NCBI GenBank assembly: GCA_029569475.1
Contig: JAKQSZ010000056.1
Span: forward strand, 1 to 61,029
Length of the DNA stretch: 61,029 bases
From: Candidatus Eiseniibacteriota bacterium
GTDB lineage: Bacteria > Eisenbacteria > RBG-16-71-46 > CAIMUX01
Reading direction: 5' to 3'
Part shown: positions 17,277 through 26,795 of the stretch, piece by piece
How positions within the stretch are numbered: the first letter of the stretch is position 1
How the letters are laid out: each line of letters opens with the position of its first letter
Made by a program: the position numbers and the translations under genes
The notes under the pieces: model-generated
The model's input: only the letters and a program-made list of their open reading frames with translations
Told to the model about the DNA's origin: nothing
Database searches by the model: none

Positions 17277-18356
17277 TCAGCGGGCGATCTTGCGGAAGAG
17301 GAAGAGGCCGATCACCGCGAAGACGACGTTGGCGAGCCAGGCGGCCACCACCGGCGGCAGCGTGCCGTTGTAGCCCAGCGCCTGGCCCATGCGAATGAAG
17401 GCAAAGTAGGCGAATCCGATCGAGACGCTCAGCCCGATGCCCAGCGCCACCGGGCTGCCCCGCACGATCCGCAGCGACAGGGCCGCGCCCAGCAGGACCA
17501 TGATGAGGTTGGCGAGCGGGAACGAGGCGCGGATGTGGAAGTTCGTCATGTGCTTCTGGGTTTCTCCGCCGTATTCCTCCAGCCGTCGGGCGAAAGCCAG
17601 GAGCGACCGCATGCTCATGTGGAAGGGATCCTCGTCGGTCCGCGCGAAATCCAGGGGAACCTCGGTCACCTCGCTGGTGGCGTAGCGGCGGAACCGGGCG
17701 GCGGACTCGGTGGAGTCGCCGAAGACGCGGATCACGCCGTCCTCGAAGATCCAATCGCCCTCCTGGTAGCGGGCCAGTTTGGCGTCGATCCGTTCCAGGA
17801 GGATGGGCCCGTCCTTGACCTGCACGGAGACCTGGCGGAGCTGGCTGGCGCGGGCATCGAAGAACTGGGCCACGAAGAAACGCCCGCCGGAGCCGAGGAG
17901 GCGGATGCCCGAGCGGCTCTGGCGGTCGGCCACCGACTGGCGCTTGATGTCCTCGGTGAGGATCCTCTTCTGTTCCGAGTAGAAGCTCGGCACGATGGAC
18001 TCGTTGAGGGCGTACTGGGCCAGCGAGATGATGAACCCCGCGAGGAGCAGCGGACGGGCCAGGCGCCAGGGGCTTTCTCCCGACCCCTGCATGGCGGTGA
18101 GTTCGTTGTGCTTGCGCAACTGGCTCAGGCCCACCAGGGCTCCCAGCAGGGTGGCGATCGGCAGGACCTGCGTGACGATCGTGGGCAGGCCGCGCAGGTA
18201 GTACTCCAGCACGACCAGCGGGGGCGTGTGGTTGTCCACGAAGGTGTCGATGCGCTCCGTCAGGTCGACGATGACGAAGATGGCCACGAAGGTGCTGAAG
18301 CCCAGCAGGGTGTAGTTGACGAACTCGCGGACCAGGTAGCGGTCGAGTATCCTCAT
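17277..18356 (-). CDS. lptG: LptG-like LPS export permease (YjgP/YjgQ family)
   Basis: Inner-membrane permease subunit of the Lpt ABC system that moves lipopolysaccharide toward the outer membrane. The 359-aa product starts MRILDRYLVREFVNYTLLGF and has about six membrane segments: three in the N-terminal half (FSTFVAIFVIVDL, LPIATLLGALVGLSQL, LLLAGFIISLAQYALNE) and three near the C-terminus (PLANLIMVLLGAALS, ALGIGLSVSIGFAYFAFI, VVAAWLANVVFAVIGLFLF), with a periplasmic jellyroll-like region between. GSGESPWRL matches the family's coupling region. The ATG overlaps the lptF-like stop by 4 bp. Confidence 0.87.
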   Translation of the reverse strand: MRILDRYLVREFVNYTLLGFSTFVAIFVIVDLTERIDTFVDNHTPPLVVLEYYLRGLPTIVTQVLPIATLLGALVGLSQLRKHNELTAMQGSGESPWRLARPLLLAGFIISLAQYALNESIVPSFYSEQKRILTEDIKRQSVADRQSRSGIRLLGSGGRFFVAQFFDARASQLRQVSVQVKDGPILLERIDAKLARYQEGDWIFEDGVIRVFGDSTESAARFRRYATSEVTEVPLDFARTDEDPFHMSMRSLLAFARRLEEYGGETQKHMTNFHIRASFPLANLIMVLLGAALSLRIVRGSPVALGIGLSVSIGFAYFAFIRMGQALGYNGTLPPVVAAWLANVVFAVIGLFLFRKIAR

Positions 18357-19723
18357 CGGCCGCCCCTGTTCACGCGCGCCGGATTGCCTACCAGGATGGC
18401 GCGCCGGGTCAGATAGATGCCGAGCAGGCCGAGGATGATATTGGGGATCCACATGGCGAACCAAGGCTCGAGAATCAGGCGATCGGCCAGTTGCTCTCCT
18501 CCCATCAGGCAGAGGTAATAGAAGACGAAGAAAATGGCGCTGAAGAAGCCGGCGGCCAGGCCGCCGCGCCGCGCCATGATTCCGAGCGGGGCGCCCAGCA
18601 GCACAAAGACGATGCAGGCGAAGGGAATCGAGAACTTCTTGTGGATCTCGACGCGAAAGTCGTTGATGTCCTTGTTCGTGGCGCGCAACTCGCGCGCGCG
18701 CACCTTGGCCAGTTCGATCACGCTCTCCTCGGCGGCGGTGTACTCCTCCGGTGGGAGGTCGGACGGGGTCCGCCCGAGCCGGCGCAGGAAGCCCACGAAC
18801 AAAGCGACGGGTCCCGGCTGCGGCGGATCGATTTCATGGCGAAGGCGGACGACGCGCTCCGGCGGCAGCCGGTTCAGCGCCGCCTGCAGGAGCGAGTCCT
18901 GTCGCGTGACCTGCAGCCGGAGTCTGCGGATCTGCTGCTTCATCATCGGGATCGACATCTCGCGCTCCGAGCGCTCGTGGGCGGTGCTCCCCCAGTTCTC
19001 GTTGACGTCGATGATGTTGAGCACCTGGGAGTCGAAACGGAGCCGGCGGTATTCGCCCCGGGGAGAGGCCGGGTCGAGCTCGTGCATCTCCCCGTCGGCC
19101 AACTCCAGCGTCAGGGTGTTCGCCTCGGGGCGGAAGGTCAGGGTTCCGCGCTCGGCCAGGATGGTCCGGGGGGCCTGCGGTTGCTCCTTGCTGTCCAGGA
19201 TGAGGACGTCGCGCATGGCGCCGGTGCGATCGTCCAGGCTCCCGATCCAGAGGTCGTAGCCCTTGAAGTCGTCGATGAGCACCCCCTCGCGGACCTCCGC
19301 GGTGGGCCGCTGCCGGTTCACCTCCTGGATCAACTGAGCCCAGGCGTAGTTCGCCTCGGGGAGGACGTAGTTGTTGAACAAGGTCAATGCCACCGCCAGA
19401 ATCACCGACAATCCCAGGGTCGGCCAGATGATCTGCAGCAGGTGGACTCCGCTGGCCCTGAGGGCGATGATTTCATTGTCCTGGCTGAGCCGGCCGTAGG
19501 TCATCAGGGCCGAGACCAGGATTCCGCACGGAAAGGAAAGCGCGACCATCCAGCCGAGGGCCAGAACGAAGAGGCGGGTCACGGTCCAGAGGTCGATGCC
19601 CTTTCCGATGATCAGGTTCAGGAGATCAAGGATCATCTCCATGGTCAGGAGGAAGGTGATGATCCCGAAGCCGAGGAGGAACGGCCCGATCAGGGAGCGC
19701 ATGACGTAGCGACGAAGGATCAT
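18353..19723 (-). CDS. lptF: LptF-like LPS export permease (YjgP/YjgQ family)
   Basis: Partner permease of the Lpt transporter. The 456-aa product starts MILRRYVMRSLIGPFLLGFG. It has N-terminal membrane segments (FLLTMEMILDLLNLIIG, LALGWMVALSFPCGILVSAL), the family motif QDNEIIALRASGVHLLQI, a long periplasmic region and C-terminal segments (FACIVFVLLGAPLGIMARRGG, FFSAIFFVFYYLC, MWIPNIILGLLGIYL). It is 70-100 residues longer than enterobacterial LptF because of a charged insert at about 270-360. The ATPase LptB is not in the window. It is transcribed away from sprA. Confidence 0.87.
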   Translation of the reverse strand: MILRRYVMRSLIGPFLLGFGIITFLLTMEMILDLLNLIIGKGIDLWTVTRLFVLALGWMVALSFPCGILVSALMTYGRLSQDNEIIALRASGVHLLQIIWPTLGLSVILAVALTLFNNYVLPEANYAWAQLIQEVNRQRPTAEVREGVLIDDFKGYDLWIGSLDDRTGAMRDVLILDSKEQPQAPRTILAERGTLTFRPEANTLTLELADGEMHELDPASPRGEYRRLRFDSQVLNIIDVNENWGSTAHERSEREMSIPMMKQQIRRLRLQVTRQDSLLQAALNRLPPERVVRLRHEIDPPQPGPVALFVGFLRRLGRTPSDLPPEEYTAAEESVIELAKVRARELRATNKDINDFRVEIHKKFSIPFACIVFVLLGAPLGIMARRGGLAAGFFSAIFFVFYYLCLMGGEQLADRLILEPWFAMWIPNIILGLLGIYLTRRAILVGNPARVNRGGR

Positions 19724-19839
19724 CCGTGCTGTCTTTCCCAACCTCCTGCCACGATCGTTTCCGGCCGGCGCTCCCGGACGCGCGGCGAGGCCGGACCATA
19801 CCCGACCTCCAGGGAACCGCCGCCGGCCACCCGGCCGCG

Positions 19840-19869
19840 GGGACCTCAGCGTGTCGGCTGGAGTATAAG
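19840..19869. promoter_or_regulatory. Candidate divergent promoter between lptF and sprA
   Basis: TATAAG (19864-19869, plus strand) and TATACT (19867-19862, minus strand) are overlapping -10-like hexamers facing opposite ways. A partial -35 (GGGACC, 19840-19845) lies 18 bp before the plus-strand one; on the minus strand TTGTAG lies about 19 bp away. Only the -10 elements are convincing. Confidence 0.35.
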
Positions 19870-19937
19870 CACGCGAGACCGGCGTGCTACAACTGCCGGG
19901 AGGATCTGGCCTTCGGTGCGGCGGCGAGGGAGATGGC

Positions 19938-22900
19938 GTGAGCAACAGCCGACGGCCGGGAGACAGTCCGCTGCGGGCTTGGACGCTTCTGGTCGCGATC
20001 GTGATGGTGCATGCCTGGGGCGCGTGCAGCGCTCCATGGTATCGGCCTCCCGAAGGGCTGGACCCCCGGCTGGGGAAGGAGCAGCCTGAGCCGCCCGAAG
20101 CCGCCGCCGGCACCACTCCTTCGGGCGAGGCGCCCCGCCAGTCGGGGGCCGGGACCGCCGAAGAGACGCTCCCTCCTCCGGGCTCCGACTCGCTGACATC
20201 CCGGGAGGCCGGTCTGGACACCCTGGGATGGGCGGAGGACGCGGTTGCCGACTCCGCCGAGTTCGTGAAAGGGTGGGTGCCGCCGGTTCCGCCCGATAGC
20301 GCTCAGGACAGATCCGGCGCCCGGCGCGTTCCCGGCGCGCCCTCGTCATCGGCAGAGATCGATGGCTCCCCGGGCGGCCCGCCGGCGGTCGACGCCGGCC
20401 GGCCGGAGCTCTCGGACCTGCCGGAACCACGATCTTCCGGCGTCCCCGACACCGCCGCCGCTTCCCCGGCCGGCGGCGCCGCGGACAGCGCGCGCGCGCC
20501 TCTCCCGTACGACGAGGATCTTCTCTTCGAACCCGGGGGTTCCGCGCAGGCTCCAGCGGTCCCGTGGAAGCCGGTGAAGCTGCCGCCGCGGGAGATCGGC
20601 CCGCAGCTCGAGCCGCCGAGCCCGTTCAACCGCAGCCCCGGTCTTTGGAACTACGCCCCCGGGCTCCAGCCATCCTCCAGCGCGCTCCTCCATCGGCTCA
20701 TCAGCCGCGCCGCCACGGCCCACCGGGCGCGCGAGGAGGCCTCGATCTACGCCCCGGAACGGGCCGCCGGCGACAGCGTGGCCATCAGGGCCGCGTATTC
20801 GAGGGTGAGGCTCAAGGAGGTGGCCGACAGCCTCGGCAAGGTCATCCCGCCGTTGCGGCGGATTACGATGCGGGGGCAGACCCGGGTGGCCGACCAGGTC
20901 TCGGTGCGCCTCGACCAGGCAACCATCCAGACCGCGCGAACCCTCGATGGGACGGATGTCCAGCCGCCGGTCGTCTTCCAACAGCCGGATTACCTGCGCA
21001 GCCTGACCGCCTCCAGCTTCCAGCGTCTCTGGGCGGCCGAGATGGCCAAGGGGCTCCGGGCGACCGCGATCGAAGGCTCGCGCCGGGGCCTGATCAAGCT
21101 CGACATTCCCGTGGAGCTGCCGTCCCAGTTACGCGGGGTCTTCGGTGAAGGAAAGCCGAACCTCTCGGTGAAGGGCAGCGAGCGGATCAGCTTCGGCGGA
21201 CAGAGCACCTGGCGGCCGTACGAGAAGAGCAACGAGCTGAACATCAAGAGGTCGAAGTTCCCTCAGCTCGACATGAAACAGGAGTTGAACCTGCAGCTGA
21301 CCGGCACGATCGGGGACAAGGTCAGCGTCGACGTCGACCAGTCCAGCCAGCAGGCCACCCCGTTGGCCAACCGGATCAAGATCCGCTACAAGGGCTATGA
21401 CGACGAGATCATCCAGCGGGTGGATCTCGGCAACACCAGCCTGAGCCTCCCCGGCACCGAATACGTCTCCTTCGGCGGCCGCGCCGAGGGCCTCTTCGGG
21501 ATCCAGGCCCAGTCCAAGGTCGGCGACATCGACCTCACCACCATCCTGACCAAGCAGGAGGGCAAGAGCGACACCAAGACGACGCCGGGCGGCCAGGCCG
21601 AGACCCGGACCGTGGAGATCAACGACTACGAGTACGTCGCGGGCAAGTACTTCTTTCTGGCCGATCCCGACGACTGCCCCTGGGAACTGGACCAGTCCAC
21701 CCTGCGTGTCTATCTCGACGATTCCAACGGCTCCAACGACATCGAGAAGGGAGCGCGCCCGGCGACGGCCACCACCACCGGCTCCGACACGGGCCAGCCG
21801 ATCTACCAGGGCAACTTCCACCTGCTGACCGCGGGCGCCGCCTCCGAGGGCGACTACGTGATCAACGACTATCTTTACGCCGGCCTTCCCGTCATCGTCC
21901 TCAACCGCCCCCTGGGAGAGGATGACTGCCTGGCGGTGGCCTATGGCGGCTGGTTGCTGGACGCGAGGCTGCAGCGGTCGTCGCGCCGGCCCGACGTCGG
22001 CTTCGCCCCGATCGATGCGGACACGCTGCGACTGAAGATGATCCGTCCCACTCTCGAGACGGTCAGCGCCGCGAACTGGAACCGCTCGCCGTGGAAGGAG
22101 GTCCAGGACCTCGAGCTGCGCAACATCTACGATCTGCGAGGCAACAACATCGAGCGCGAGGGGTTCCAGCTCCGCATCCGGCGCCGTTTCAGCAGCCAGG
22201 GGGTGCAGGATCCGGACAGGCTGGCCGACACCACCTTCCTGCAGATCACGGCGCTGGACCTCACGAAGTACACCGGCAGCTACGAGCCGGGGCGGGATGA
22301 TCGCGTCGACAGCGAGTTCATCGACTACGAGAGCGGGCTGCTGCACTTCCCCGACCTGCGTCCCTTCGACCCGACGCCGAGCGACCTGGGGGAGGAGCCG
22401 GCCAACTGCAACGGGTTCGGGTACATCCGCTTCAATCCCGACGGCGACGCCCAGCGGGCGCCCCGGCCGGCCCCGCTGCCGGAGGGAACAGAGTTCCGCG
22501 CCGCCGCGATCTACGACTCGCTCGTGACGCGCAACCGCCAGACCGACGGGCGCTACTATCTCGAGGTCACCTATCGGAGCGCCGTTTCGCACATCGTCCT
22601 CAACGCCTACAACATCATCCAAGGGAGCGAGGTGGTCACCGCCGGCGGACGCACGCTGGTTCGGGATCGGGACTACCGCATCGATTACGACATGGGCGAG
22701 GTGGAGATCCTCGACGGCGCCAATGTGCTTCCGAACGAGGAAGTGCGCGTGACCTATTCCCACGTGCCCTTCGGCGGCGGTTCGCAGAAGACCCTGGCCG
22801 GGATGGCCGCCACCTTCCGTCCGGAAGAAACCCCCTACAGCCTCTCGACCTCCTGGATCTTCGAGAGCACCGGCGGCGTGCCCGGCGCGGAAGGGCGCCG

Positions 22901-25900
22901 GCCGCGCCTGGGGCAGGAGCCGTCGCGAACCCTGGTGGGGGAACTGGCAGGCACGTACAAGGCCGACTCCCGGATGTTGACGACCCTCCTCGACGCGTTG
23001 CCGGGACTTTCGGCGCGCACGCCCTCGAAGCTGGACCTGTCCTTTGGCGCGGGCCTTTCGCTACCCAACCCCAACACCAAGGACAAGCTCTACATCGACG
23101 ACTTCGACGGGGCCAAGGACGTCCTGTCCCTGACGATGAACCGCCGGCTCTGGCGGCCGACCAGCATACCGGTCTCCGACAGCCTGCTCTCGGGCAGCAA
23201 GGAGAACCCGGTCCGCCGGGCCGCGGCCCGGGGCGAGCTCTGGTGGTACTCGCCGCGCACCGCCGTGCAGGAGCGGCTGCTCCTGCCGACCCTGGACGAT
23301 ACCGAGGGGGACAACTACCGCCAGGTCCTGCGTATGCGGATGTTCCCCCGCAGCCGCACGGTGGAGGGGATGGCGCCGACGCCTCGCGATTCCAGCTGGG
23401 CGGGCGTCCTGCAGCTTCTCTCGACCCGGGGGATGGACCTCTCCCAGGCGCAGTTCCTCGACATCTGGGTCAACGATTTCCAGAGGTACGACCGCTGGCG
23501 CAACGATCCCTCGCTGCGCCGGGGCAAGCTGGTCCTCGACCTGGGGCGGGTCAGCGAGGACGCCATGTGGTTCCGCGAGGATCCGGATGCGCCCCTTCCC
23601 GACAGCCTCTGGTACGCCCTCGCCCGGCCCAACGGGCGTCTCGACCAGGAGGACCGCAACGGCGACGATCGCCTGGACCAGGGGAGCGATCTGGAGGAGG
23701 ACACCGGCCTCGACGGCGTCCTGGACGGAGTGCCCGTGGGTCCGGGTCAACGCCGGGATGATCCCTTCGACAACTACGACTACGACGAGAGCCTGCCGGA
23801 GGAGGACCGCAGAAAGTACGCCTCCGTCAACGGCATGGAGGACAACCAGGAGCTCGACTCCGAGGATCTCAACGGCGACGATGGCCTGGACGTGGTCAAC
23901 AGCTACTTCCAGATCGCCATCGACCTGGGCGACTCGACCCTGTGGGAAACGGACGTCTGGCGCGACTATCCCGCCTCGGAGTATCGCGACCCCGGCAACC
24001 ACCGGCGCTATCTCGGGGACAACAACGGTTGGCGCCGGATCCGCATTCCGCTCGGCGACCTCACCCGGGTTCGTCCCACGGTGAGCGGCACCGCCACGCC
24101 GCCCCGTTGGGAGAGCATCCAGCACCTGCGGGTCTGGTTGACCGGGTTCGACCGCGAGACCGAGCTCGAGTTGGGCGGCATCGAGATCACCGGCAACAAG
24201 TGGTACGAGGGGGACATCACCGACGTCCGCGACCGGCCTCTCCCCTCCGACTCCCTCGGCGTGGGTGAGGACTTCTACGTCGGTGTCGTGAACAACAAGG
24301 ATGACGCCGCGATCTACACGCCGCCCATCGACGTGCACAAGGACAACGATGTCCGGGAGCGGGAGCAGGCCATCTCCCTGAACATGGTGGAGTTCGAGCC
24401 GGCACATCGCGCCTCGATCTACCGCACCTACGGGCAGAAGCAGGACTACACGCTTTACGAGCGCATGCAGTTCTACGTCAACCGCTACCCGCCCGACAGC
24501 ACCAACCTGACCCTGGCCATCCGTCTCTGCCGGGAGGATCGCACCGACACGACCAACTACTACGAGTACCGCCGGCCGGTGCCCCGCAACTGGGAGCTCT
24601 TCGACGTCGACCTCGCCGAGCTCACGCGGCTCCAGCTGGAGACCCCCGACTCGAGCGGGCTGGTGACCCGCGACCTGGGCGGCGGCATCGTCATCTCGCG
24701 GCGGGGAGCGCCCTCGCGCAACAACATCAAGCGGATCTCCTTCCTGCTGACCAACGAGGGGCCCGGGCGGGTGTCGCAGGCCAGCGTCTGGGTCAACGAG
24801 CTGCACCTGAGCAGCGTCCAGAAAGACGTGGGCGTCGCCGCTCGTCTGCGGATGTCGGCGATCCTCTCCGACATCGGCGAACTGAGCCTGGACTGGCGCC
24901 GCACGGGGGCGGACTTCCTCAAGCTCGGCCAGGAACGGGGGCAGGGCTACACCGCGACGCAGTGGAACCTGCGAGGCTCGACCAACCTGAGGCGCTTTGC
25001 CGGCTTCCTCGGGCTGGAAGCTCCCGTCTCCGCGTCCATGACGGTCAACCGGCAGACTCCGAAGTTCAGCACCAACAGCGACCTCGTCCTGGAGAAAGCG
25101 ACCGACCGCGATATCTCCGAGAGCCGTTCCAGCAGTTACTCGCTTTCGCTCAGCCGGCGCTCCACGGAGGGCGGCTGGGCCCGGTACGTGATCGATCCTT
25201 TCAGCGTCAGCGGATCCCTCAACCGCAACGTCGCCCGGCAGCCGCTCTCCCGCGACACGGTCACCACCCGCTCGGGCAGCGTGGGCTGGAACTTCTCCTT
25301 CCAGGACTGGGGGGAGATCGGGCTGTCGCAGAATCTCAAGGCGCGGCTGCTCCCGACCTCGCTCTCGGCCAGCGTCGCCGGATCCCGCAGCACCGAGACG
25401 CACCACCGGCGGATCGACCTCAGCCAGCCGTTCGTCAAGGAACCGGCGATCCAGCGGACCAGCGCGACCATGTCCCTCTCCGGCGCCATGCAGCCCCTGA
25501 CCCCGATCAGCTACCGGATCGACAGCGGCCGCGACCTCATGCTGCGCAAACAGCAGCAGCAGCTCTTCGGTTTCAACCTGGGTCGTGAGACCAGCCGGCG
25601 GCACCAGCTCTCCGCTTCCTTCGCCCTTCCGGTCCTGCGCCGGCTGCTGGGCCCCCGTTACTCCTGGAGCGGCAACTCGAACCTCGCCTGGTCGCAGGTG
25701 ACGCTGCGGGATGAGCCGCCGTGGCAGAGCAGCTTCGGCAACAGCCAGAACCACACCTTCCAGGGAACGGTCAATCCCTCGGACCTCGTGGAGTTCGTCC
25801 AGGGCATCGGCCGCTCCGGCGCCTCCGACGACAGCGCCGGGGCGCCCCCCAAACCCGTAGGTCAGCGGTCGGGGGTTCAGGTGGTGCGACCGATCAACAT

Positions 25901-26780
25901 CTCCTACTCGATTGCGCGGCAGACCAGCTTCACCGGGCGGGTAGGGACCCCGTCCTTGCTGTACCAACTCGGCCTGTCCGAGCAACCGGGGAGCAACGTG
26001 AGCGGGATCAGTGACGCCCGTTCCCGGGACAACCATGGCGACACCCGGACGCTGAGCATGGACACCTCCGTGAAGCTGCCGCGCCAGGCCAACCTCACCA
26101 CCCGCTACAGCCGCACCAGCACCAAGCAGCGATCGAGCGGACTGCTGTCCACGACGGAGTCGACCAAGTGGCCCGACTTCGATGTGAATTGGGGGCAGAT
26201 CTACCAGGCGGTGGGGATTTCCCGTTGGTTCCAGAGCTTCTCGGCCTCGACCCGGTACTCGCGGGACCTGCGCGAGCAGAAATCGGCCAGCTCGACCAAT
26301 ACCACCACCACCACGACCTTCAGTCCGCTGCTCAACATCACGGCCACGCTGAAGTCGGGCCTCTCGGCCACGCTGAATTCCTCGACGTCGAGCAACCACT
26401 CGGAGACGCCTGAAACCAGGACGGTCAATGACTCCGACCGCAAGAGCGTGGGGTTGAACGTGAAGAAGACGCTCAACCTGAAGCGCACGATCAAGGTCCC
26501 CATGAGCGACCGCAGGCAGACGGTCACGACTCGGGTCGATGTCAACGCCAGCGTCGACTGGCGGTCGGAGAAGTCCTCGTCGCGGACCGGGATCCAGGCC
26601 ACGCCCACCGTGACGCGCAACATGGCCAGCCTGAAGTTCGCCACCGGGCTGGGGTATCAGTTCACCCAGACGATCACCGGAAACGGACAGATCAACTTCG
26701 GCCAGAACACCGACCGGAAGAACCGCGCGCAGACCGAGCGTTTCATCGGCATCACGCTCTCCGCGAGCTTCACGTTCTAG
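19938..26780 (+). CDS. sprA: SprA-like giant outer-membrane protein (type IX secretion translocon family)
   Basis: A 2280-aa protein, close to the size of SprA/Sov, the very large barrel that forms the type IX secretion channel in Bacteroidota. A signal segment (TLLVAIVMVHAWGACS) is followed by a Pro/Ser-rich stretch to about residue 220. The family core (about 436-560) shows LDMKQELNLQLTGTIGDKV, NRIKIRYKGYDDEIIQRV and GLFGIQAQSKVGDI. Further marks are LYIDDFDGAKDVL (about 1050), Asp-rich calcium-loop-like segments (DRNGDDRLD, about 1239; EDLNGDDGLD, about 1309) and PGRVSQASVWVNELHL (about 1610). The C-terminal third is repetitive Ser/Thr/Arg-rich beta strands ending SASFTF. GTG 19938 is chosen for GAGGGAG upstream; ATG 19884 is in frame but lacks a ribosome site. 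Confidence 0.85.
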   Translation: MSNSRRPGDSPLRAWTLLVAIVMVHAWGACSAPWYRPPEGLDPRLGKEQPEPPEAAAGTTPSGEAPRQSGAGTAEETLPPPGSDSLTSREAGLDTLGWAEDAVADSAEFVKGWVPPVPPDSAQDRSGARRVPGAPSSSAEIDGSPGGPPAVDAGRPELSDLPEPRSSGVPDTAAASPAGGAADSARAPLPYDEDLLFEPGGSAQAPAVPWKPVKLPPREIGPQLEPPSPFNRSPGLWNYAPGLQPSSSALLHRLISRAATAHRAREEASIYAPERAAGDSVAIRAAYSRVRLKEVADSLGKVIPPLRRITMRGQTRVADQVSVRLDQATIQTARTLDGTDVQPPVVFQQPDYLRSLTASSFQRLWAAEMAKGLRATAIEGSRRGLIKLDIPVELPSQLRGVFGEGKPNLSVKGSERISFGGQSTWRPYEKSNELNIKRSKFPQLDMKQELNLQLTGTIGDKVSVDVDQSSQQATPLANRIKIRYKGYDDEIIQRVDLGNTSLSLPGTEYVSFGGRAEGLFGIQAQSKVGDIDLTTILTKQEGKSDTKTTPGGQAETRTVEINDYEYVAGKYFFLADPDDCPWELDQSTLRVYLDDSNGSNDIEKGARPATATTTGSDTGQPIYQGNFHLLTAGAASEGDYVINDYLYAGLPVIVLNRPLGEDDCLAVAYGGWLLDARLQRSSRRPDVGFAPIDADTLRLKMIRPTLETVSAANWNRSPWKEVQDLELRNIYDLRGNNIEREGFQLRIRRRFSSQGVQDPDRLADTTFLQITALDLTKYTGSYEPGRDDRVDSEFIDYESGLLHFPDLRPFDPTPSDLGEEPANCNGFGYIRFNPDGDAQRAPRPAPLPEGTEFRAAAIYDSLVTRNRQTDGRYYLEVTYRSAVSHIVLNAYNIIQGSEVVTAGGRTLVRDRDYRIDYDMGEVEILDGANVLPNEEVRVTYSHVPFGGGSQKTLAGMAATFRPEETPYSLSTSWIFESTGGVPGAEGRRPRLGQEPSRTLVGELAGTYKADSRMLTTLLDALPGLSARTPSKLDLSFGAGLSLPNPNTKDKLYIDDFDGAKDVLSLTMNRRLWRPTSIPVSDSLLSGSKENPVRRAAARGELWWYSPRTAVQERLLLPTLDDTEGDNYRQVLRMRMFPRSRTVEGMAPTPRDSSWAGVLQLLSTRGMDLSQAQFLDIWVNDFQRYDRWRNDPSLRRGKLVLDLGRVSEDAMWFREDPDAPLPDSLWYALARPNGRLDQEDRNGDDRLDQGSDLEEDTGLDGVLDGVPVGPGQRRDDPFDNYDYDESLPEEDRRKYASVNGMEDNQELDSEDLNGDDGLDVVNSYFQIAIDLGDSTLWETDVWRDYPASEYRDPGNHRRYLGDNNGWRRIRIPLGDLTRVRPTVSGTATPPRWESIQHLRVWLTGFDRETELELGGIEITGNKWYEGDITDVRDRPLPSDSLGVGEDFYVGVVNNKDDAAIYTPPIDVHKDNDVREREQAISLNMVEFEPAHRASIYRTYGQKQDYTLYERMQFYVNRYPPDSTNLTLAIRLCREDRTDTTNYYEYRRPVPRNWELFDVDLAELTRLQLETPDSSGLVTRDLGGGIVISRRGAPSRNNIKRISFLLTNEGPGRVSQASVWVNELHLSSVQKDVGVAARLRMSAILSDIGELSLDWRRTGADFLKLGQERGQGYTATQWNLRGSTNLRRFAGFLGLEAPVSASMTVNRQTPKFSTNSDLVLEKATDRDISESRSSSYSLSLSRRSTEGGWARYVIDPFSVSGSLNRNVARQPLSRDTVTTRSGSVGWNFSFQDWGEIGLSQNLKARLLPTSLSASVAGSRSTETHHRRIDLSQPFVKEPAIQRTSATMSLSGAMQPLTPISYRIDSGRDLMLRKQQQQLFGFNLGRETSRRHQLSASFALPVLRRLLGPRYSWSGNSNLAWSQVTLRDEPPWQSSFGNSQNHTFQGTVNPSDLVEFVQGIGRSGASDDSAGAPPKPVGQRSGVQVVRPINISYSIARQTSFTGRVGTPSLLYQLGLSEQPGSNVSGISDARSRDNHGDTRTLSMDTSVKLPRQANLTTRYSRTSTKQRSSGLLSTTESTKWPDFDVNWGQIYQAVGISRWFQSFSASTRYSRDLREQKSASSTNTTTTTTFSPLLNITATLKSGLSATLNSSTSSNHSETPETRTVNDSDRKSVGLNVKKTLNLKRTIKVPMSDRRQTVTTRVDVNASVDWRSEKSSSRTGIQATPTVTRNMASLKFATGLGYQFTQTITGNGQINFGQNTDRKNRAQTERFIGITLSASFTF

Positions 26781-26795
26781 CAGGGAAGGGAAGCC

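Noticed and set aside
19884..19937. Upstream ATG start for sprA
   Set aside because: No ribosome site there, and the added residues precede the signal segment; GTG 19938 has GAGGGAG upstream.
23061..26399. Long open frame antisense to sprA
   Set aside because: It mirrors the codon bias of sprA and has no domain or start signal.
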